Assembly: GCF_011064615.1 (NCBI RefSeq)
Contig: NZ_JAALJH010000009.1
Location: forward strand, 106,048 to 170,047
Direction of reading: 5' to 3'
Source: Aquisphaera insulae
GTDB lineage: Bacteria; Planctomycetota; Planctomycetia; Isosphaerales; Isosphaeraceae
DNA length: 64,000 nucleotides
The stretch's first letter is position 1; every line of letters begins with the position of its first letter. The notes below the pieces were generated by a model that was not told the DNA's origin, ran no database searches, and was given only the letters and a program-made list of their open reading frames with translations. Shown here piece by piece: positions 35,765 through 45,822 of the stretch. A program made the translations under genes and the position numbers.

Positions 35765-38191
35765 TCAGGGGCGTGAGCCGCCGGCCGGGGCCGAGAGGGA
35801 GATCGCCCGGTCGAGCTCGGCCGCGGCCCGATCGATGGCCTTCGCCGTCTGCTCCACCGGGTCCCGGAGTGCATCCCATCGATTCTCCTCGAAGACCTGG
35901 CGGACCGCGGGCAGGGGCCAGCAGCCGTACCCCGTCGTGACGCCCGGTGCGTAGACGGCGTGCTTGAACCAGGTCCGGCCGGCCAGGCCCTCGGGCAGCA
36001 GCAGGGAGCGCTCGAACCGCAGCAGCGAGTCATTGAGCGGCCCGTGGGCGTCGCTCGCGCCGCCGGCCCCGGCCGAGATCCCGTCCAGGGCATGGTCCAG
36101 CGCCTCCGCCTTCTCTCGGAGGGAATTCACGGAGGCGACGAGACGACCCAGGCCCTCGAACGACTCCGCGGCCTCGAGCGTCTGGGGGCCCTTCTGGCCG
36201 GGGACTCCGAATTTCGCCCGCGCCTTCCGCGCCGCGATCAGCCTCAGCTCGTCCACGTACTCGCGGAGCGCGTCGGCATAGGGGGTGAACCGGAGGGGGA
36301 GGATCTCGGCGGACGCGGCCCGCATCATGATCGCGGTGTAGAGCCGCGCGGCGGTCGCGTGGTTGAGGAACTCCGGATCGCCGAACTTCTCCATCCAATG
36401 GAAGTTGTCGTAGATCGAGTGGTAGACGCCGTAACGGCCGCCGAGCCCGACGTCCGCGCAGGGGATGCCCAGGTGGTCGAGGAAGACCGTGAAATCCGAC
36501 CCCGAGCCGAGCGGATGGAGCTGGGGGACGAATCCGGCGAACCGGGCCGCGGCGGGGGCGCCCGGGGAATCCCAGAGCGGGTCGTGCAGGCTCAGGGGCG
36601 TCGCCGAGGCCCACGCCGAACGGCGGCCCTCCACCCAGGTCTCGCGGAGCGTCTTCCCCGATCGGACGTCGATGACGGCCTCGGCGGCGTCCAGCATCAG
36701 GTTCCGGAGCGACGGCCCGCCCGCCAGGTCCAGCTCCCGGCCGCTGACGGCGGAATCCACGTTGAGCATGAGGGCCGCCCTCTCGTCCAGCTCCTTCGCA
36801 TGCTCCTCGGCCCACTCGGTCGAGCCGACCAGGCCGTATTCCTCGGCGTCCCAGCTCGCGTAGACGATGGTCCTCCGCGGCTTCCAGCCGGCCTTCACGG
36901 CGGTCCCGATCGCCCGGCAGGTCTCGAGCGTCGCGGCCGTGCCGCTGGACGGATCGACGGCCCCGAAGACCCAGGCGTCGCGATGATTGCCCAGCATGAC
37001 CCAGCGATCGGGCTCGGCCGAGCCCGGGATCGTGGCGATGACGTTCCAGATGGGGCGGATCTTGTAGTGCATCTGGATGCCGAACCTCGCCTCCGCGGGC
37101 CCCGGCCCGACGTGGTACGTCAGGGGAAGGCCGCCGGACCAGCCGGATGGTGCCTCCGGACCGGCCAGGACCTGCAAGAGCTCGTGGGCCGTGCCGTAGC
37201 TGATCGGCAGCGACGGGATCGTCGCGTAATACTCCGAACGCTTCAGCCCCGTCTGCTGCTCCCAGGCGGTCCCGAGCTTGGCGGTCGTCCCCACGGTGAC
37301 GCCCGGAGGATCGTCCATCGGGAACCCGAGCCTCGGGTCGATCGGCAGTCGGGGTGCGCCCTCGATCGAGGGGCCGTTCGGCGTGGAGGGATCGCCGGGG
37401 CCGAGCGAGAGGAACTGGACGCTGCCGCGCTGGATCGCGGTGGATGGCCGGAACGGGCCGTCCGGGTACGTGTCACCCTTGTTGTAGCCGTCGTCGCCCG
37501 GATCCGAGTAGATCAGGATCCCGGTCGCCCCGCGCTTCTGGGCGTTGAGCACCTTCAGGCCGCGGAAGTTGCCGCCGTAGCGGGCCAGGACGATCTTGCC
37601 GTTCACGGTGATCCCGAGCTTGTCGAGGGCTTCGAAGTCCTCGGGGCGGGCGTAATTGGCGTAGACGATCTGGCCCCGGGCGGTGCCGCTCACGCCATAG
37701 CCGTGGAAGGCGCCGAACGCCTCGCTGGAGGCGGAATCCCGGTCGGAGGGCAGGGGGGCCTCGTCGAGCGGGAGTTCCTTCTCGACCGGTTTGGTCAGGG
37801 CCAGCACCGGCTTGCCGGCCGGGTAGTTCAGCAGGACCTGGAGCGGCCGGATCTCGGCGTTCCATCCCCATTCGCGGAGCCGGTCGCGGACGAAGACCGC
37901 GGTCCGGTAGTCGGCGGGCGAACCGGCGGGATGAGGCTCGGCCGTCATCTCCCGGAGCCACTTGCGGGCGCTCTCGGGCGTCGGCGTCGCCAGGGCCTTC
38001 GCCTCCGCCGCGCGGTAGGCGTCGCGGCCGGCCGCGAGGAAGCCTATGGGCGACGACCCGGCGTGGAACGACCCGTCGAGGGAGATCGCGGGGACGGGCG
38101 GGGAATTCCCTTTGGCGGGCTGCGGCTGGCCGGAGGCGGTTGAGGGGAGTCCGGACATCAGGACGAGCAGGGCGAGCCGGATCGGTCGCAT
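35765..38191 (-). CDS. Secreted M28-family peptidase (glutamate carboxypeptidase II-like)
   Basis: The 808-residue zinc peptidase has a signal peptide (about 1-22). The PA domain lies in the first third (IVYANYARPEDFEAL). The M28 catalytic core has GNHRDAWVFGAVDPSSGTA (metal His and Asp), WDAEEYGLVGSTEW (catalytic Glu and metal Glu), LMLNVDSA and RYGVYHSIYDNFHWM (metal His). A transferrin-receptor-like dimerisation domain is at the C terminus. It resembles NAALADase/GCPII proteins, which release C-terminal residues from peptides outside the membrane. ATG 38191 has GAGGG six bases upstream. The neighbouring permease could import its products (inference). Confidence 0.93.
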   Translation of the reverse strand: MRPIRLALLVLMSGLPSTASGQPQPAKGNSPPVPAISLDGSFHAGSSPIGFLAAGRDAYRAAEAKALATPTPESARKWLREMTAEPHPAGSPADYRTAVFVRDRLREWGWNAEIRPLQVLLNYPAGKPVLALTKPVEKELPLDEAPLPSDRDSASSEAFGAFHGYGVSGTARGQIVYANYARPEDFEALDKLGITVNGKIVLARYGGNFRGLKVLNAQKRGATGILIYSDPGDDGYNKGDTYPDGPFRPSTAIQRGSVQFLSLGPGDPSTPNGPSIEGAPRLPIDPRLGFPMDDPPGVTVGTTAKLGTAWEQQTGLKRSEYYATIPSLPISYGTAHELLQVLAGPEAPSGWSGGLPLTYHVGPGPAEARFGIQMHYKIRPIWNVIATIPGSAEPDRWVMLGNHRDAWVFGAVDPSSGTAATLETCRAIGTAVKAGWKPRRTIVYASWDAEEYGLVGSTEWAEEHAKELDERAALMLNVDSAVSGRELDLAGGPSLRNLMLDAAEAVIDVRSGKTLRETWVEGRRSAWASATPLSLHDPLWDSPGAPAAARFAGFVPQLHPLGSGSDFTVFLDHLGIPCADVGLGGRYGVYHSIYDNFHWMEKFGDPEFLNHATAARLYTAIMMRAASAEILPLRFTPYADALREYVDELRLIAARKARAKFGVPGQKGPQTLEAAESFEGLGRLVASVNSLREKAEALDHALDGISAGAGGASDAHGPLNDSLLRFERSLLLPEGLAGRTWFKHAVYAPGVTTGYGCWPLPAVRQVFEENRWDALRDPVEQTAKAIDRAAAELDRAISLSAPAGGSRP

Positions 38192-38419
38192 CGAGGGCCC
38201 TCGTTGGCTGGCTGAGTGCTTGACAGGGGCGTGGGGCCGGGGGCAAACTCGGCCCAGTCCCGGCGCGGTGGCCCCGAAGGCGAGTGGAGGGGAGAGAATC
38301 CGCGCCGGAGGTCTCCGGCCCGGATCGCGGGCTCGCCTGGTCGAGATCGAACCAGGATACGGATCGTGCCTCGCCGTGACCAGTGGTCCGCGGCGACGGC
38401 TCAGGACGAGGAACCTCTC

Positions 38420-39958
38420 ATGCTCTCCGGCCCCGCATTGCTCCTGCTCCTCTCGACCGCGACAGCCTTCCCCGACGAGCCGAAGGTTCAGGCGCCGGCC
38501 GCGGCTTCCGCGGCCGGCTTCCTGCCGACCGGCTCGCCGCGCGAGCTGCGCGATCTTGGATTGCTGTCCCGGCTCCGCGATCCGGGTGCCCGAATGATCG
38601 GCTTCAGCTCGTACGACCGGACCGGGGGCAACAACGACGGCTTCAACGGCACCTATTCCAAGATCCGCGTCGAGGGGGGGAACTCGGTCCTGGCCGAGGT
38701 GGACGGGCCGGGGATCATCCAGCGGATCTGGTTCACCCACACCGTCGGCGAGCGCCCCGGCCTCCTCGACGGCAAACGCGAGCACATCCGTTTCTATCTC
38801 GACGGCTCGCCCCATCCCGCGCTCGACATCCCCCTGGAGGAGCTCTTCTCGGGCGATCATTCGCTCTTCCCCGCGCCACTCGTGACCAGAGGTTCCGGCG
38901 GCTTCGCCTGCTACGTCCCCGTCCCATTCCGGAACGGGTGCAAGGTCCTGGTGGAGGGGCAGGGGGTCCGTTTCTACCAGATCGGCATCCTCCGGCTACC
39001 GCGCGAAGGATCGATCACCACCTTCACGGACGGACCCGACACGCCGCTTCGGGACGAGACCAGGCGGGCCGCCGCCTTCTGGGCCGATCCGGAGAAGGGG
39101 CTCGGCGAGGAGCTCGCCGGGGCCCAGGTGGCGAAGTATGAGATCGACGCCCACGGCGGCAGCACCCACCAGTTCGTCCTGCCGCCGGCTCCGGCCACCA
39201 TCCGCTCGCTGGAGCTGACGCCCGCGGGAGGGACGGCCGACGCCTGGAAGTCCGCGAGGCTGCGGGTCGCCTGGGAGGGCGATGACACGACCGCCCCCGC
39301 CGTGGACGTCCCGATCGGCCCGGCGTTCGGCATGGCATACGGCTCCGCAACCTATCGCAGCCTGCTGGTCGGACAGGGGGATCGCACCTGGACCAACCGG
39401 TATCCGATGCCCTATCGTCGCCAGGGAATCCTCCGGATCGATACCGACAAGCCGCTGAAGGGGACGGTCCTGGTCCGCTATGAAAAGGGCGTGGCCGACG
39501 ACGCGGGCTACTTCCGGGCCAACCTTCGAGAGGCCCTGCCGACGAAGAAGGACGAGGATTTCGCCTGGCTCCGGGAGCAGGGCCGAGGCCACTTCGCCGG
39601 GGTCTTCCTGATGACCGAGGGGAAGGCCAAGCTCCCCTACTGGCTGGAAGGGGACGATCGATTCAAGGTCGACGGCACCCTGGCGGTCCACGGGACCGGA
39701 TCCGAGGATTACTTCAACTGCGGCTGGTACGCGCTGGAAGGACGGCTCGACCGCCCGGGGACCTATCCGTCCTACGGCTTCCCGGTCTACAAGAACCAGG
39801 GAGAGCAATGGCAGGTCGCGGCCTACCGCTGGCACCTGGCCGATCCCGTCCCTTTCTCGAAGTCGATCGAGGCCGGCATCGAGCACGGCGGCGTCAACGA
39901 CTTCATCGCCGACTACCGGGCGGTCGTCTTCTGGTACTCGGAGAAGCCCGGGCCCTGA
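38420..39958 (+). CDS. DUF2961 (GH172-type) secreted glycoside hydrolase
   Basis: The 512-residue product has a signal peptide (about 1-17). It shows the DUF2961 sequence pattern: GGNNDGFNGTYSKIR, IIQRIWFTH, the jelly-roll segment FACYVPVPFRNGCKV, and the late HGTGSEDYFNCGW with a conserved acidic pair. DUF2961 is now GH172, which includes arabinofuranosidases and difructose-anhydride enzymes with a double jelly-roll fold. The substrate here is unknown. ATG 38420 has GAGGAA about eight bases upstream. It is divergent from the M28 peptidase gene. Confidence 0.9.
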   Translation: MLSGPALLLLLSTATAFPDEPKVQAPAAASAAGFLPTGSPRELRDLGLLSRLRDPGARMIGFSSYDRTGGNNDGFNGTYSKIRVEGGNSVLAEVDGPGIIQRIWFTHTVGERPGLLDGKREHIRFYLDGSPHPALDIPLEELFSGDHSLFPAPLVTRGSGGFACYVPVPFRNGCKVLVEGQGVRFYQIGILRLPREGSITTFTDGPDTPLRDETRRAAAFWADPEKGLGEELAGAQVAKYEIDAHGGSTHQFVLPPAPATIRSLELTPAGGTADAWKSARLRVAWEGDDTTAPAVDVPIGPAFGMAYGSATYRSLLVGQGDRTWTNRYPMPYRRQGILRIDTDKPLKGTVLVRYEKGVADDAGYFRANLREALPTKKDEDFAWLREQGRGHFAGVFLMTEGKAKLPYWLEGDDRFKVDGTLAVHGTGSEDYFNCGWYALEGRLDRPGTYPSYGFPVYKNQGEQWQVAAYRWHLADPVPFSKSIEAGIEHGGVNDFIADYRAVVFWYSEKPGP

Positions 39959-40570
39959 GCGGCTCGCTTTCTTACACCCGGCTCGGTGTTCGGGGAGGGG
40001 GTGCCAGGGCGATCCCTGGGCTCGCCCGCAGGCCAGCAAATTGGGTTCGATCGTCGCGCGGCCTGCCTCAGAATCCCGACCGTAAGTCCATACCCTATAA
40101 TATTTTAACCTTGGTTTTTTCGATTGGCTTTGCCCCCCAAATTCCGGCTGAAGTCGGTCGATCTCCCCGGCCTTCGAGGCTCGCATGGTCGTCCCGAACA
40201 GAGCCCCTTCAGTCCAGACCTCAGGGCGACAAATCAACGTGGGCCGAACGTCGGTGCTGCGCCCGGCGCGTACCGTGGCCGCAAGCGAATGCCTCTATTC
40301 TAGAGAGTGCGCCATGTTTCGCGGTTTTTGTCTCTGGCCCACGAACTTTCCCGGAGATTGTCCTCGCTGAAATTCGCGAAATCCGGATGAACGGGCCTTC
40401 GGACCGACGGGAATCGCCCGGCGAACCGCATCTTGAAACGGGCCCACCGGTTCCCCAGGGTGGGGCCGAGAGATCACTCGACGATGGCCCCGCCTGGCAG
40501 CCTTCCCCCTCGGCAACTCTCGGAGTGAAATGCCTCGGAGTGATATCTGGCTATCGAGGGGATTGGTGTC
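39959..40570. other. Intergenic region with hairpin and AT island
   Basis: This is about 610 bases with no convincing gene. A perfect hairpin CCAGGG-CGAT-CCCTGG lies at 40004-40019, without a T tract. A locally AT-rich island at 40091-40130 contains TATAAT (40096-40101), but there is no matching -35. Nothing else was recognised. Confidence 0.4.
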
Positions 40571-42013
40571 ATGATGGAGTCCCCAAACGCTCTCAGCCGA
40601 CATCCTGGTAGCCTGATGAAAGTCAGATCGCGAATCCTCTCGATGATGTCGCTGGTTGGCTGCGGCCTCGGCCTGCTCTGGATGGCCCATGTGGGCTGGC
40701 AGAACGGCGACCTGACCAAGTCAACGGTGGATGATTCGATTCGAACTCTACGGGGCGGAACCCTCCAGGATCGGCTCGCCGCCTGCCGTGAACTGGCCCG
40801 CTTTGGTGTCGCGGCTCAAGATATCGCCGTGCCAGTCCTGATCAAGACTCTGCGAGATCCGGAGGCCAGCTTGCGGCTCGCGGCGGCCGAAGCCCTGGGT
40901 CAGGTTGCCTTCAGCCCCATCAAGGCCCGCCAGGCGGCCGGAGCCCTGAGAGGAGCACTCGAGGATAGCGATCCTGGAGTTCGTATTGCCGCCGTCGATG
41001 CGATCGGCGTGCTATCAGGCTCGAAGCAAGCCAACAGGGATCCCGCGCTGGAGCCCAAAATTGCCATCGATATCTTGACGGAAGCGCTGGACGATCGTGA
41101 TGTCCGGGTCCGCTCCGCGATCGTCAAGGCTCTCGCACTGGTTGGACCGGCGACGAATGAGGCTCCCCCGCCCCCCCTCATCATGGCCCTTGATGACGAG
41201 TCCGAGGATGTCCGTGCGAATGCCTGCCTTGCGATTGCACGCTTCAAACAAGGGCTCGACCCCATTGTCGCGCGACTGTTTCAAGCATTGAGTCGCCTGG
41301 ATCCGGGCAATCGCACGCGTTGCGTGAGTGCCTTATGCAATATCGAGGCCGCATCGGTGTCCTCCACGATACTACCGACGCTCCTTGGAGCCCTCGACAA
41401 TCGTGACATGGAGGCCCAGTACGCGGCGACCTACATTCTCGTCAAGCTGGCCCCGGACTCAAAGCAAGCGATACCGGCCTTGATCAAGGTGTTAACAGGC
41501 TCGGTCGAGTTGGGGCCCATCAGGTGGCCAGCTCCCGATTCAGGGCGAGGTTCCGCCATCGCGCTCGGCGAATTGGCTCCTGGAACCGACCAATCCGCGG
41601 CGGCGATCACGGCGCTGACCGACTTCCTTCGCAGGGCCGATCCTACGCGGCGTGACGGCGCGGCCGATGCTCTTGGTCGCTTTTCTCGAGACGCGGCACC
41701 GGCAATACCGGTTCTAATCAATGGGTTGCGAGAGTCGCTTCCTTCCGATGCTTCCTTCACGCCCGGGACTTCGATGGCGACCGCCCTGGGTCGAATCGCT
41801 CCGGGGACGCCACTTGCGGACCAGGCCATGGCAGCCCTGGCCGAGGCTCTCGATGCGAAGTCGAGATGGACGCGGCTGGAAGCCGTGAAGTCGCTGGCCG
41901 CATTCGGACCGATCTCGGCCGCGGCGGTGTCGCGGCTGCGTCGATTCGAGAGCGATCCGGACTTCGAGATTCGGCATGCTGCGGCCGTCGCCCTCAAAAG
42001 CGTGAGCCGGTAG
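40571..42013 (+). CDS. HEAT-repeat protein with membrane anchor
   Basis: The 480-residue product has an N-terminal hydrophobic segment (about 23-40) and then a long run of HEAT/PBS-lyase-type repeats. Examples are VPVLIKTLRDPEASLRLAAAEALGQVA, then GVRIAAVDAIGVLSG and VRVRSAIVKALALVG, roughly every 35-45 residues. These form an alpha-solenoid for protein binding. It is likely anchored in the inner membrane with the solenoid in the periplasm. The start ATG has GAGGGG nine bases upstream. Base composition is slightly lower in GC than its neighbours. Partner unknown. Confidence 0.8.
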   Translation: MMESPNALSRHPGSLMKVRSRILSMMSLVGCGLGLLWMAHVGWQNGDLTKSTVDDSIRTLRGGTLQDRLAACRELARFGVAAQDIAVPVLIKTLRDPEASLRLAAAEALGQVAFSPIKARQAAGALRGALEDSDPGVRIAAVDAIGVLSGSKQANRDPALEPKIAIDILTEALDDRDVRVRSAIVKALALVGPATNEAPPPPLIMALDDESEDVRANACLAIARFKQGLDPIVARLFQALSRLDPGNRTRCVSALCNIEAASVSSTILPTLLGALDNRDMEAQYAATYILVKLAPDSKQAIPALIKVLTGSVELGPIRWPAPDSGRGSAIALGELAPGTDQSAAAITALTDFLRRADPTRRDGAADALGRFSRDAAPAIPVLINGLRESLPSDASFTPGTSMATALGRIAPGTPLADQAMAALAEALDAKSRWTRLEAVKSLAAFGPISAAAVSRLRRFESDPDFEIRHAAAVALKSVSR

Positions 42014-42284
42014 CACCGCTGTCTTGAGCGCCTCGTCCCCGATTGAGTAACCTCCTGCTTTCCCGGGGCGAGGTGGACACCGACCCGACGATCCCGCCCG
42101 AGAACCTCGTCGTCGTGCGGCTTCTCGACCGGCATGAATGCGTCGGCGCCCCTCACGCCTCCAGCCCACGGCGTCGCGTAGACCGGTGGGGAGCGGGCGT
42201 GCTATTTTTCCTCCCCGCTCCTAAGAAACGCGCGGGTCGCCCGTCTCCAGGGATGTACGGGAACGCGTCCCCCAGCGAGCGTAC

Positions 42285-42824
42285 ATGATGGCGGAACGAT
42301 CGGAGCCCGAGCATGGGGTGTGGGTCCGCGAGGCGGTCGCTCGCTTCGAAGGGCCGCTCACGCTCTACGCCAGTCGCCTCCTCGGCGATGCCGAAGCCGC
42401 GCGTGACGTGGTGCAGGACACCTTCCTGCGCCTCTGCACGCAGGACCGCGCCTCCACGGACGGGCACCTGGCGGAATGGCTCTTCACGGTCTGCCGCAAC
42501 CGGGCCCTCGACGTCCTGCGGAAGGAGCATCGCATGACCCAACTGAGCGATGAGCAGGTGAACCGGTGCCTGAGCCCCGCCCCCGGCCCGCCGGAGGCGG
42601 CGGAGCGGCGCGACCTGGGGGTCAAGGTGCTCGCCCTGCTGGACAGCCTCCCCGTCAACCAGCGTGAAGTCCTCCGACTCAAGTTTCAGAACGGGTTTTC
42701 ATACCAGGAGATCAGCCGGATCAGCGGGCACAGCGTCTCGAATGTCGGCTACCTCATCCACGCCGGGATCAAGACGCTCCGCGGACAGCTCTTCGACGGC
42801 CAGCCGGTCGAAGCCCGGGCCTGA
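42285..42824 (+). CDS. ECF-type RNA polymerase sigma factor
   Basis: The 179-residue protein has the sigma-70 region 2 (about 18-90) including [17 protein letters not shown] and [19 protein letters not shown]. Region 4 (about 115-170) has [22 protein letters not shown] and [19 protein letters not shown]. It lacks regions 1 and 3, as in ECF factors. Twenty-two bases downstream starts the vWA protein, whose N terminus looks like an anti-sigma-type segment, suggesting a regulatory pair. The start is ATG 42285 or 42288. Confidence 0.93.
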   Translation: MMAERSEPEHGVWVREAVARFEGPLTLYASRLLGDAEAARDVVQDTFLRLCTQDRASTDGHLAEWLFTVCRNRALDVLRKEHRMTQLSDEQVNRCLSPAPGPPEAAERRDLGVKVLALLDSLPVNQREVLRLKFQNGFSYQEISRISGHSVSNVGYLIHAGIKTLRGQLFDGQPVEARA

Positions 42825-42846
42825 ACCCAGAAAAGGAGAGCTCACG

Positions 42847-45675
42847 ATGATCTTCGATGCCGACGATCCCAGGCTGACCGCCTTCGCCCTCGGCGAGCTC
42901 GACTCGGCCGGGGCCCGCGAGGTGGAATCCCTGCTGGCCGAGGACGACGAGGCCCGCCGGTTCGTGGACGAGATCCGCCAGACCACGGCCTGGCTGGCCG
43001 ACGAGCTGAGGCGGGAAGGAGAGGCCGTCCCGGTCGTCTCCGTCGCGCATCATCCGCTCATCGAGGCCGCCCTCCAGGGCGAACAGGCCGTCTCCGCACC
43101 GGTTCAACGCCCCTTCTGGCGGCGACATTACGGCATGCTCTCGATGGCCGCGACCCTCCTGCTGGGGGGGACCGTCAGCATCGTGACGTGGCACGGCCTG
43201 GAAGCTCGCAGGCAACGCGACGCCGCCCTGATCGAGTCCGCGAAGGTGTCACGGACCACCCGCCCTCCCGCTCGATTGGGCGACGCCCCGGCTGCCCCGG
43301 TTGTCACCTTCAAGAAGGCGACGGACCCGAATAGTCTCCGCGGCGTCGACCAGCTCGGCACGGCCGACCAGTTTCGGAGGGTCGAAGCCCCGCTCGCCTC
43401 CACGGACACGGCCGGCAAGCGGGAATCCTCCGATGCGAGGCCGCAGCTCTTTTCGCGAGACGGCCCGGCCCCCGGCCCCGCGGTGGATTCGTCCCGTTCT
43501 CTCGGAGCGGGGATCAGCGGTGGAATGGGAGGCGGTGGAATGCGAGGAAGCCCGGTCCGCGGAGCCTCTCCCGCCGCCTCCGAGGCCCTGGCGCTTCAGG
43601 CCCAGGCTCGCTCCAGGGGATTTGCCTCAGCCTCCGGGGAGGCCGCACAGAAGCTCGCCGCGGCGACTCCGGCGCAGAACAGCCCGGAGGGCATGATGAG
43701 AAACATGCCGTCCCCCGCATCCAACACCGGATTGCCGGCGCGAGGCCCGTTCAACCGCCAGCAGGGATACTCGTACCAACTCGGCCGGAACATGCAGGTC
43801 GAGGGGCAGAATCAGGCCGCCGCGGGCGGAAAGTCGCAGTATGGGATGCCCCCCGCCTCCCAGGCCGTCCTCCCTCAGGCTCCCCTGTCCGCGCCGGCTC
43901 CGGCTCCGGAGCCGGCCAAGCTCAGGGCCGAGGCTCGATCCGCCGATCCTAAGGGGGGCGCCGAGGTTCTTCGCGAGAGGCACGATCAACCTGCCGCCGA
44001 GGCGGATGGTGCCATGAAGGCCGGCGAGCCCGCCGCCGGCGTCGTGGCTGCCCGGCCCGCCGACTTCGATCAGTCCAACGGCAAGCCGATCGGAGGTCGA
44101 ACTTCCCTCGAGGAGAAGGCGCCCAAGGAGAAGGCCGCCGAGGCGGAATCCCCCGCGCTCTACGACGCGGCCGCCTTCGCCCCCGCCGCACCGGAGGCGC
44201 CCCCGGTTGCATTCGGGGACGAGGCCTTCGCGCCGATCGTTGAGAATCCTCCGGTCGTCGCCCTCACGGAGCCGCTTTCCACGTTCTCGATCGACGTGGA
44301 TACGGCGAGCTACGCGAACGTCCGCCGCTATCTCTTCCAGTTGAACCAGCTCCCGCCCCAGGGCGCCGTCCGGATCGAGGAGATGGTGAACTACTTCACC
44401 TACCAGGATCCGCCGCCGCCGCAGGGGAGCCCGACGCCGTTCGCCATCCATGCGGAGATCGCCCGCTGCCCGTGGAATGCCAACCATCGGCTCGCCCGGA
44501 TCGGCATCATGGGGAAGACGATCCACCCCGCCGAACGGGCCGCCGCCAACCTGATCTTCCTGATCGACGTCTCGGGCTCCATGTCGGACGCGAACAAGCT
44601 GCCGCTCGTGAAGTACGGCCTGCAACGGCTGGTCGAGCAGCTCAGCGAGCGCGACCGCCTGGCGATCGTCGTCTATGCCTCGGCCTCCGGCGTGTACCTC
44701 CCCTCCACGGCCTGTGACCCGGCCCACAAGCGGGTCATCCTCGAGAAGATCGACCAGCTCCGCGCCGAGGGCAGCACCAACGTCGGCTCGGGCCTCCAGC
44801 AGGCTTACGACATCGCCTCAAACAAGGAGAACTTCAAGCAGGACGGCGTCAACCGCGTCATCCTCGCCACCGACGGCGACTTCAACGTCGGGATCACGGA
44901 CCGCGCCAAACTCGAGGAGTTCATCACCGCCAAGGCGAAGAGCAACGTCTTCCTCACCGTCCTCGGCTTCGGCATGGGCAACGTCAAGGACACGAACCTC
45001 GAGACGCTGGCCGACAAGGGGAACGGCAACTACGCCTTCATCGACTCCACCGAGGAGGCCGCGAAGGTGCTCGTCCGCCAGATGACCTCGAACCTGATCA
45101 CGATCGCCAAGGACGTGAAGATCCAGGTGGACTTCAATCCGTCCAAGGTCGGCGCCCATCGCCTGATCGGCTACGAGAACCGGGCCATGGCGAACGCCGA
45201 CTTCCGCAATGATGCGAAGGATGCGGGCGAGATCGGCGCGGGGCACCACGTCACGGCTCTCTACGAGCTGACCCCACCCTCCGAGGTCAAGTCCTCGACT
45301 CCCCCCGGGGCGGACGTCGCGTCCCGATTCGTGACATCCCGGCAGATCGCGGGCGACCACCCCGAATCGTTCGAGATCTCTGTCCGCTACAAGCAGCCGA
45401 AGGAGGACGTGGCCGCCGAGATCAAGCAGCCCGTGATCGATCACGGCCTCGACTACGCCCGCGCCTCCGACGATTTCAAGCTCTCGTCCGCTGTCGCCGG
45501 CTTCGGCCTGCTCCTGAGGAACTCCGCCTCGAAGGGCAGCCTGACCTACGACGCCGTCCTCGAGCTGGCCAACCCAACCCTTAGCTTCGACCCCTTCGGA
45601 GAGCGAAAGGAATTCCTCGAGCTGGTCCGGAAGGCCAAGTCGATCCAGGACCGCCCGATCGTCCCCGGTCCCTGA
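42847..45675 (+). CDS. von Willebrand factor A protein with anti-sigma-like N terminus
   Basis: The 942-residue membrane protein has residues 1-55 resembling the helical anti-sigma/zf-HC2-like domain ([16 protein letters not shown]). One membrane helix follows (about 100-120, [19 protein letters not shown]). A long Ala/Pro/Gly-rich low-complexity linker runs to about 465. The YfbK-like N-terminal vWA domain has [19 protein letters not shown]. The vWA domain has the MIDAS motif DVSGSMS and [13 protein letters not shown]3520-like C terminus (to about 935) completes it. It is co-transcribed with the sigma factor, 22 bases apart, with GGAG eight bases upstream of ATG 42847. It may sense an envelope signal. 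The Cys/His zinc ligands of classical anti-sigma factors are absent. Confidence 0.85.
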   Translation: MIFDADDPRLTAFALGELDSAGAREVESLLAEDDEARRFVDEIRQTTAWLADELRREGEAVPVVSVAHHPLIEAALQGEQAVSAPVQRPFWRRHYGMLSMAATLLLGGTVSIVTWHGLEARRQRDAALIESAKVSRTTRPPARLGDAPAAPVVTFKKATDPNSLRGVDQLGTADQFRRVEAPLASTDTAGKRESSDARPQLFSRDGPAPGPAVDSSRSLGAGISGGMGGGGMRGSPVRGASPAASEALALQAQARSRGFASASGEAAQKLAAATPAQNSPEGMMRNMPSPASNTGLPARGPFNRQQGYSYQLGRNMQVEGQNQAAAGGKSQYGMPPASQAVLPQAPLSAPAPAPEPAKLRAEARSADPKGGAEVLRERHDQPAAEADGAMKAGEPAAGVVAARPADFDQSNGKPIGGRTSLEEKAPKEKAAEAESPALYDAAAFAPAAPEAPPVAFGDEAFAPIVENPPVVALTEPLSTFSIDVDTASYANVRRYLFQLNQLPPQGAVRIEEMVNYFTYQDPPPPQGSPTPFAIHAEIARCPWNANHRLARIGIMGKTIHPAERAAANLIFLIDVSGSMSDANKLPLVKYGLQRLVEQLSERDRLAIVVYASASGVYLPSTACDPAHKRVILEKIDQLRAEGSTNVGSGLQQAYDIASNKENFKQDGVNRVILATDGDFNVGITDRAKLEEFITAKAKSNVFLTVLGFGMGNVKDTNLETLADKGNGNYAFIDSTEEAAKVLVRQMTSNLITIAKDVKIQVDFNPSKVGAHRLIGYENRAMANADFRNDAKDAGEIGAGHHVTALYELTPPSEVKSSTPPGADVASRFVTSRQIAGDHPESFEISVRYKQPKEDVAAEIKQPVIDHGLDYARASDDFKLSSAVAGFGLLLRNSASKGSLTYDAVLELANPTLSFDPFGERKEFLELVRKAKSIQDRPIVPGP

Positions 45676-45687
45676 TCGTCCCCCTCC

Positions 45688-45729
45688 TCAACCCCATTCC
45701 CCGTCCAAGCAGGCCGGGAATGGGGTTGA
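45688..45729. terminator. Perfect 14-bp inverted repeat between convergent genes
   Basis: Positions 45688-45701 pair perfectly with 45716-45729 around a 14-base loop. It lies between the ends of the vWA gene and the leftward proA gene. No strong T tract flanks it on either strand, so it is a likely bidirectional but weak or factor-assisted terminator. Confidence 0.5.
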
Positions 45730-45822
45730 TCACTCTCTCGTCCTCCCTCTCCCGCTCTCTCATTCCCCTCTTTGCTTCCCCACCGTCTTCTCAGTGCCTC
45801 CGTGCCTCTGTGGTTAGTCTTC

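Noticed and set aside
40091..40130. TATAAT in an AT-rich island
   Set aside because: There is no matching -35 hexamer 16-18 bases upstream on either strand, and no downstream gene is nearby. It is kept only as a note in the intergenic entry.
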